A DNA stretch of 64,000 nt from Paenibacillus sp. MAEPY2 (GTDB lineage Bacteria > Bacillota > Bacilli > Paenibacillales > Paenibacillaceae). The notes beneath the pieces are model-generated. The model did not search any database. It was not told the origin of the DNA and saw only the letters and a list, made by a program, of their open reading frames with translations. Position numbers and translations under genes: made by a program. Of this stretch, positions 59,636 through 64,000 are shown piece after piece. The stretch is taken from the NCBI RefSeq assembly GCF_000499205.1, contig NZ_AWUK01000016.1:82361-146360 (forward strand), written 5' to 3'. Numbering within the stretch: position 1 is the stretch's first letter; the number at the start of each line of letters is the position of its first letter.

Positions 59636-60326
59636 AGATATTTACGTCTACTCCCTCATGACTTTCATTATATTCTTTCACGTAGGACAATCTCATCATG
59701 ACAATAAATAACAGCAACATGACAACCATCGAGACTAATAACATTGTATCTAAGTGAAAATATATACTAATGAGAGAAGCGAGAAATGCTAAGATCGCCA
59801 ACATTCCTGTAAACAAAATTTGCTTATTTACACCTTTGTAAATCACTCTTTCTTTATATGAAAAGGGAACATATGAAAAACCAATATTAAATCTTCTCAT
59901 TAGAAATGAAACAAGTAAACCACATAATACGGATGAGACTTGTAATATGTATGAGCTAATATGAAGGGCTGAAGTAGCATCTTCAATCGAAAAAAGAATT
60001 AACTTACTAGCTAAATAATTAATGACCATATATAATGCTACACCTTTTATGGTCATGGCAAATGAGTAGAAATAACCCACTCGGAAAATAAACCGAAACG
60101 TCAGAAAGATGGCTAACACTTGGAATCCCGTATCAAACAATAGAGGAAGTTGAAATCCTTCTCTAATCTCATATGAGCAATATGAGAGTACCGCACCAAT
60201 TAAAAGCATAGACATGAAATAACGCTTAATATTGAAACGAAAGAGTACAAACGTCAGAATAAAAATAGTTGTAATCTCTAGCGTAGACAACACAAGAGAG
60301 ATGGCCACTTGTAAACCGTAAGTCAT
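59625..60326 (-). CDS. AgrC-type sensor membrane domain without kinase
   Basis: The 233-residue protein has six or seven membrane helices (LVLSTLEITTIFILTFVLF; YFMSMLLIGAVLSYCSY; VLAIFLTFRFIF; ILQVSSVLCGLLVSF; LFTGMLAILAFLASLISIYF; LVSMVVMLLLFIVMM). It ends shortly after the last helix with a charged tail. This is the layout of the AgrC sensor domain without HisKA/HATPase parts. It could bind the peptide and pass the signal to a separate kinase, or act as immunity or decoy. The start is ATG 60326 after GAGGAAGAATAATA. It heads the agr-type operon. Confidence 0.65.
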   Translation of the reverse strand: MTYGLQVAISLVLSTLEITTIFILTFVLFRFNIKRYFMSMLLIGAVLSYCSYEIREGFQLPLLFDTGFQVLAIFLTFRFIFRVGYFYSFAMTIKGVALYMVINYLASKLILFSIEDATSALHISSYILQVSSVLCGLLVSFLMRRFNIGFSYVPFSYKERVIYKGVNKQILFTGMLAILAFLASLISIYFHLDTMLLVSMVVMLLLFIVMMRLSYVKEYNESHEGVDVNIYED

Positions 60327-60426
60327 TATTATTCTTCCTCGCCCTCTGAACGTGTACACTTTTCAACAATCATAGTTCTATATACGCATAACTATTATAC
60401 TAGACTGGGAAGATTTTAACAGCAAT

Positions 60427-60433
60427 TTCGACA
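60427..60433 (-). promoter_or_regulatory. Spo0A-box-like sequence upstream of the agr-type operon
   Basis: On the minus strand TTTTTTGTCGAAA includes the 0A core TGTCGAA within a good extended match. It adjoins palindrome copy 5. Function is not shown. Confidence 0.4.
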
Positions 60434-60437
60434 AAAA

Positions 60438-60457
60438 ATGTATTTCATTATTTACAA
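60438..60457. promoter_or_regulatory. Palindromic operator, copy 5 (diverged)
   Basis: ATGTATTTCATTATTTACAA, 16 of 20 bases matching the consensus of the other copies, upstream of the agr-type operon. Confidence 0.5.
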
Positions 60458-60562
60458 CTAGGTTCTGAATGATCACAAAGAGTCCTTTTTTTCATACATA
60501 AATTAATTGGATCTTTGTAATTAGCAGCCCAGTTATCTCATTGATAAATGTTTAAACCAGAA

Positions 60563-60595
60563 CAAAAAAAGACTCGATGAAAAAAATACGAGTCC
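60563..60595 (-). terminator. Terminator after the tandem-XRE gene
   Basis: GACTCG/CGAGTC arms followed by seven T on the minus strand. Confidence 0.7.
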
Positions 60596-60608
60596 AATAG
60601 ATAATTCA

Positions 60609-61100
60609 TTATGGTTGATCAGTAATACCCTTTAGATAATCCACGGATGTTTCAAGCACTTCAGCTAGAAGGTTCAGCTTGCTTTCATCCGGCATATACT
60701 TACCTAGCTCAATATGACTGAAGCGTATCTCCGACATTTTTATAATTTTACGGACGTCACGCTGGGTCATGTTTTTGCTCTTACGTAACTCTTTAACACG
60801 TCGGGCAAGAATGACATTGGGTTCGTTCGATTCCCCCGTAATTAAAGCGACTTTTGGAGCCTTCTCAATTTCTAGATGTGGTGATAATTGAATCAATGTA
60901 TTTGGATCAATTTCTAATGCTGTACCAATCTTATAGAGCGTATCGTATGTCGCTGGGTGCTGGGTGCTGTTCTTTTCAGCGAGTGAAAACGTTGATGATG
61001 ATATACCAGCCAACTCAGCAGCTTTCGTTATTGTTAAACCGTTTTGCTTTCTTACTGCAGCAATTAACTCGCCTGCAGATTGATGATTACTTGTGGCCAC
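60609..61100 (-). CDS. Transcription regulator with two XRE helix-turn-helix domains
   Basis: The 163-residue protein has one XRE domain in the N-terminal half (GLTITKAAELAGISSSTFS) and a second in the C-terminal half (NMTQRDVRKIIKMSEIRFSHIELGKYMPD). The middle linker is about 25 residues. The start is GTG 61100 after GGGAGAGG. With two DNA-binding domains it could bind extended palindromic operators, making it one candidate for the 20-bp motif found at five promoters. That pairing is only an inference. Confidence 0.85.
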   Translation of the reverse strand: MATSNHQSAGELIAAVRKQNGLTITKAAELAGISSSTFSLAEKNSTQHPATYDTLYKIGTALEIDPNTLIQLSPHLEIEKAPKVALITGESNEPNVILARRVKELRKSKNMTQRDVRKIIKMSEIRFSHIELGKYMPDESKLNLLAEVLETSVDYLKGITDQP

Positions 61101-61244
61101 CCGTACCTCTCCCCCATTCCAATCTATAGACTGAATTAAATTAAATCATTTATGTATTTTGCAGCAATATCATTTTATGAATTCATCATTGTACTGTCAA
61201 ATTTAAAAAAAGCTTAATGCTTAAATTGGCCTCCATCTCTTTTA

Positions 61245-61334
61245 CTAATAGGTTGGTGCAGCATACTGTACCGGAGAAGATACTTCAGCATGAGGGATAA
61301 ATGTTACTAAGCGGATATTAAAGTTTACTGCCAT
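61245..61334 (-). CDS. 29-residue peptide with strong ribosome site
   Basis: The frame encodes MAVNFNIRLVTFIPHAEV followed by a polar tail ending APTY. The ATG at 61334 is preceded by AAGAAGGAG with suitable spacing. The start resembles that of DUF3238-type proteins (IR-x-x-TFIP), so it could be a truncated relict of such a gene. No signal peptide is evident. Confidence 0.35.
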   Translation of the reverse strand: MAVNFNIRLVTFIPHAEVSSPVQYAAPTY

Positions 61335-61475
61335 ATTAAAAAACTCCTTCTTTAAATGATTTTAGGCGGGGGTATAATGAGAAGATTTGAGTACCCCATC
61401 TCAAACCTTTCATTCTCACCTTCACTTAATAGGAGTTTTCTAGGCTTAGAATACAACCAACATTAGTTTGAATTT

Positions 61476-61506
61476 TAAAAATAACACCCTAAGTCTTTAG
61501 GGTGTT
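61476..61506 (-). terminator. Terminator after the KAP NTPase gene
   Basis: AACACCCTAA/TTAGGGTGTT perfect arms followed by a T-rich tail on the minus strand. Confidence 0.75.
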
Positions 61507-61584
61507 CATACCAATTACTTCATAATACCGAAGGTATCGCTTTCAAAATGATATTTGTATGTTCTTTACCTGATTGATTAGCTA

Positions 61585-63266
61585 TCAGTAACGGTTTTTA
61601 CGATTTTCATCAAAAAGTATATTTAATCGATGCATCAGCATTCTATCACCAGTTTTATCCGCCAAAGAATAAATAGTAGATTTAAACTGGTTATAGAAGT
61701 CTTCTATGTTCCAGTATCTCTCTATCCGAGTTATTAATCCATAAACAAGGTTGCACCAATTCCAATGTTCTTCAGTTATCTTACCTGTAGGTAAAGGAAA
61801 GAAGTACTGCTTTTGTTTTATGAATTCTGAGATTTCTATCTTGATCAATTCATCCGTATTAGACATAACAGCATCTTGCAGGCCATTGAGACTTTCAATA
61901 TTATTGTATTCACAACTGTTAAATTGGAGGTTTACATTAGAAGCCGTCTTTCTAATATACTCAGATCTATACCTATCCTTAATTTTTGAAATTATTTTCC
62001 TTACGTCTTCACTCTTGATATATTACCGTTAACACCAAATAAAATATTTGGTTGAATTAATTCAATTATTTCATTTTCGCTGATACCAAAATTAACTGAT
62101 AAAACCTCACACCACGAGAGTGCTGATGTCAGATTTGCAATAATATCAGTAATTTTTTCATTTCCCTTTAGGTTACGAATATAGGAACGGGTATTATCAA
62201 TCATCACCTCTACCTGTGACTCTGAAGAATAGAAGTTATGTGGTTCCTCTTGATGATTATTTATATTAGTTATTAAGCTTGTTATATCTTCTTTAGAATA
62301 AGAACCTGTCTCGAACCAATTTTTTATATGAGGGAAAACTCCTCTACACATATCATTTTCAAGTGAATCCTTTAAGATATGGTGAGATAGATAAAGTATA
62401 TCCCCGTTATCTATACTATACATTGTATTAAAAAGTTCATTCTTGGGATTAGAATCTAAAAGCACCATTTCCCCTTTGTGCTCAACTCTAAAGAATACAA
62501 TGGCAAAGCACATACGATAAAGATCAGCCCTCGTAAATTTATCTGTGAACTGTTCTTCTCCAAGTATCTGAGTTACCTCATCTATAAAATTGCGTATTTT
62601 CTCAAAAGTCCTTAAATTTCTAAATTTAAGATTTCTAGAAATATTCTCAACAACTTTCCATACCTCATCTCCCAATATTGCCTTAGGTGCATCTTTAGCA
62701 TATTCATCAATGGTATACTCTCTATCGATTGCTTTTTCCTTGAAATTATCAAAATCACCTTTATGATCATTACTAATATGGTTCGTAGCAGCTACTATGA
62801 CTATCTTTATGTTTTCAATTTTAGAAAGACTATCAATTAATCCGAAAATCTCTTTAATATCTAGAGCATCGTGTCTCCGCTCCAGATCATCAAATACAAT
62901 GATGAAAGTCTCTCTTTGTGTTAACTCCTTACTCAGAGCTTTCAGCATGTTTTGTATGACTGGTACCGACAATGATACTCCGGAAATGGAGATGTCGAGA
63001 CTATTCATTTTTTGCCTGACCAAACTAAAGCTCTTTTTAAATTTTCCTTTAGGAGCACGATCTAAGATCTGAAAATAGATTTCTTGAATAACTGTATCCA
63101 CATCTTTTTTTCCAAAGAGAGATACATAGCAAGTATTAGAATAATCGTTAATGAAGTCACTTATATATTTAGTCTTCCCAATTCCCCATTCTCCATTAAT
63201 CAGGACTTTTTTATAGTTCGAATCCATGAATTGCTGAAGGTATTCTACAATTTCATTTGCTCTCAA
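61585..63266 (-). pseudogene. KAP-family P-loop NTPase, split by a frameshift
   Basis: The first part (421 residues, 62001-63266) has Walker A NGEWGIGKTKY, a Walker B-like FIIVFDDLERRHD and the helical region usual in KAP NTPases. Near 62010-62025 two bases (TA) appear to be gained. Removing them lets the frame continue as IKSEDVRKIISKIKDRY through to the 93-residue frame ending at 61585, giving about 560 residues. The start is TTG 63266 after GGGAGG. KAP NTPases are often membrane-associated and found in phage-defence islands. It neighbours a peptidase-like gene in the same orientation, which suggests a two-gene module. Confidence 0.7.
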
Positions 63267-63330
63267 TTAATTTAGCCTCCCACTCCTGTTAGTTAAATCC
63301 CCAAATACCCTTCAGTCTATAATAGATCAA

Positions 63331-64000
63331 CTACTGAAAAAAATGCATATAGTCTTCAGTGGAATTATGATCTACACCATGAACTATTGTTAGATATGTC
63401 GTAATCAAATCATTTCCTAGTTCTTCATACTGGGCCATATTCAGGGGTTGAATATCATAGTACTTGATAAATAGGCTTCTCATTGCAGCAATAAAAGCTT
63501 TTTCATCTTCTTTATCGGTTTCTAGATATACTAACTCACCCGAAGATACGTCTGCATGTGCACTTCTAGTCGCTATGGCATAGTCAAGAAGATAAAGTAA
63601 TTGAATAGGAGTGTACCCCCATTCTTGACCCTTAAAACAGTTATCCATGTTCATTGCTATACCCTCTATTTTTATTTGCACATGTGTATCAAATGTATGA
63701 AAACGCTCTGATATTTTTCTGCATGCTGAATATTCGCTAAGTATTTGCCATGCTAAATTAGTCACATTATTCGCTCTTATTGATTCATATTCTTTATATC
63801 CATATTTCAAATATATACTTACACCATCTTTGGCATGTTCTAATTCATGAGCAAAAACTTCACGAAACTTACTATTCTGTTCTTCTTCATAATCTTGAAT
63901 GTACCCTTCTCGGCCAATTCCCAGTATGAGTGATTGAATTCTTATTGTTATAAATAATTTTTTATCTACAACCTTGACTCCACAATCACCTGAACCATCA
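63331..64000 (-). CDS. HExxH-containing protein, N-terminus cut by the window edge
   Basis: The frame is open to base 64000 and stops at 63331, so at least 222 residues are present. It has VFAHELEHAKDG, an HExxH zinc-peptidase motif with acidic flanks. An extended C-terminal helical region with Glu/Asp-rich segments follows (EYSACRKISERF). It could be a metallopeptidase or a peptidase-fold effector that works with the adjacent KAP NTPase (64 bases apart). The start is outside the window. Confidence 0.65.
   Translation of the reverse strand, partial: DGSGDCGVKVVDKKLFITIRIQSLILGIGREGYIQDYEEEQNSKFREVFAHELEHAKDGVSIYLKYGYKEYESIRANNVTNLAWQILSEYSACRKISERFHTFDTHVQIKIEGIAMNMDNCFKGQEWGYTPIQLLYLLDYAIATRSAHADVSSGELVYLETDKEDEKAFIAAMRSLFIKYYDIQPLNMAQYEELGNDLITTYLTIVHGVDHNSTEDYMHFFQ

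Larger units (their letters stand above)
60327..60608. other. Promoter region of the agr-type operon
   Basis: This 282-bp gap holds the palindrome copy 5 (60438-60457), a Spo0A-type box (60427-60433), a TATAAT near 60393-60398 and the terminator of the tandem-XRE gene. Confidence 0.5.
61101..61584. other. Gap with a short peptide frame and a terminator
   Basis: 484 bp without a large gene. It holds the 29-codon frame at 61245-61334 with a strong ribosome site, and a terminator at 61476-61506. Confidence 0.5.

Noticed and set aside
1..64000. CRISPR arrays, rRNA and tRNA genes
   Set aside because: None recognised; no regularly spaced identical repeats and no cloverleaf-like segment with a conserved T-loop was noticed.

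Overview
The window looks like part of a large low-GC Bacillales plasmid, most likely from Paenibacillus or a close relative. The reasons are: a fused topoisomerase VIII (a family known from Paenibacillus and other plasmids), its own DnaG-type primase, a replication-initiator-like protein beside an AT-rich DnaA-box region, a VirD4/TraG-like coupling protein, secreted proteins with SLH, copper-amine-oxidase 'stalk' and Cry1Ac-D-VI-like helical repeats, and plasmid copies of Hfq, HflK/HflC and Spo0A-related proteins. I recognised no rRNA, tRNA or CRISPR array. Nearly all genes are on the minus strand.

Layout. 1-6 kb: a truncated SF2 helicase, the coupling protein, small unknown genes and an M50 site-2 protease. 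6-8.2 kb: a probable replication module, with iteron-like repeats, a perfect DnaA box, a Rep-like gene and a long leader covered by a convergent small RNA. 8.5-15 kb: a SMEK-domain protein, two lipoproteins, a eukaryotic-like protein kinase and a secreted beta-propeller protein. 15-25.7 kb: two giant secreted repeat proteins and three near-identical pilin-like small proteins. 25.9-34.6 kb: topoisomerase VIII, small genes (including a zinc-ribbon gene with an apparent ATA start), primase, a coiled-coil lipoprotein and a tandem-Hfq protein. 34.7-38.2 kb: small membrane proteins, HflC, HflK and a VirB11/CpaF-like protein with a ruined P-loop.

38,186-49,616 is an 11.4-kb Tn3-family transposon with 38-bp terminal repeats (35/38 identical) and a 5-bp target duplication, TCTCA. 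It carries tnpA, a bacteriocin-immunity-like ABC transporter with a two-component system, a small membrane protein, a frameshifted lysozyme and a decayed IS3-family element sitting in a terminator loop. It split a small gene exactly at its start codon and separated the 49.6-50.9 kb genes from the VirB11-like/HflK/HflC genes.

51-61.3 kb is regulatory and surface-related: an SLH/fibronectin-III protein, a Spo0A effector-domain-only protein, a degenerate ImmA/IrrE-like protein, a histidine kinase plus LytTR response regulator, a tandem-LytTR protein, and an agr-type cassette (kinase-less AgrC-like membrane protein, AgrB, a 40-residue AgrD-like peptide with no Cys or Ser, and a small LytTR protein). 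Paired direct repeats with 21-22 bp period, a LytTR-type arrangement, lie upstream of the pilin-like genes, the 1775-residue surface protein and the tandem-LytTR gene. This suggests that a plasmid quorum-sensing circuit controls surface proteins. A separate 20-bp palindrome recurs at five promoters. 61.6-64 kb has a KAP-type P-loop NTPase broken by a frameshift next to a truncated HExxH protein, possibly a defence module.
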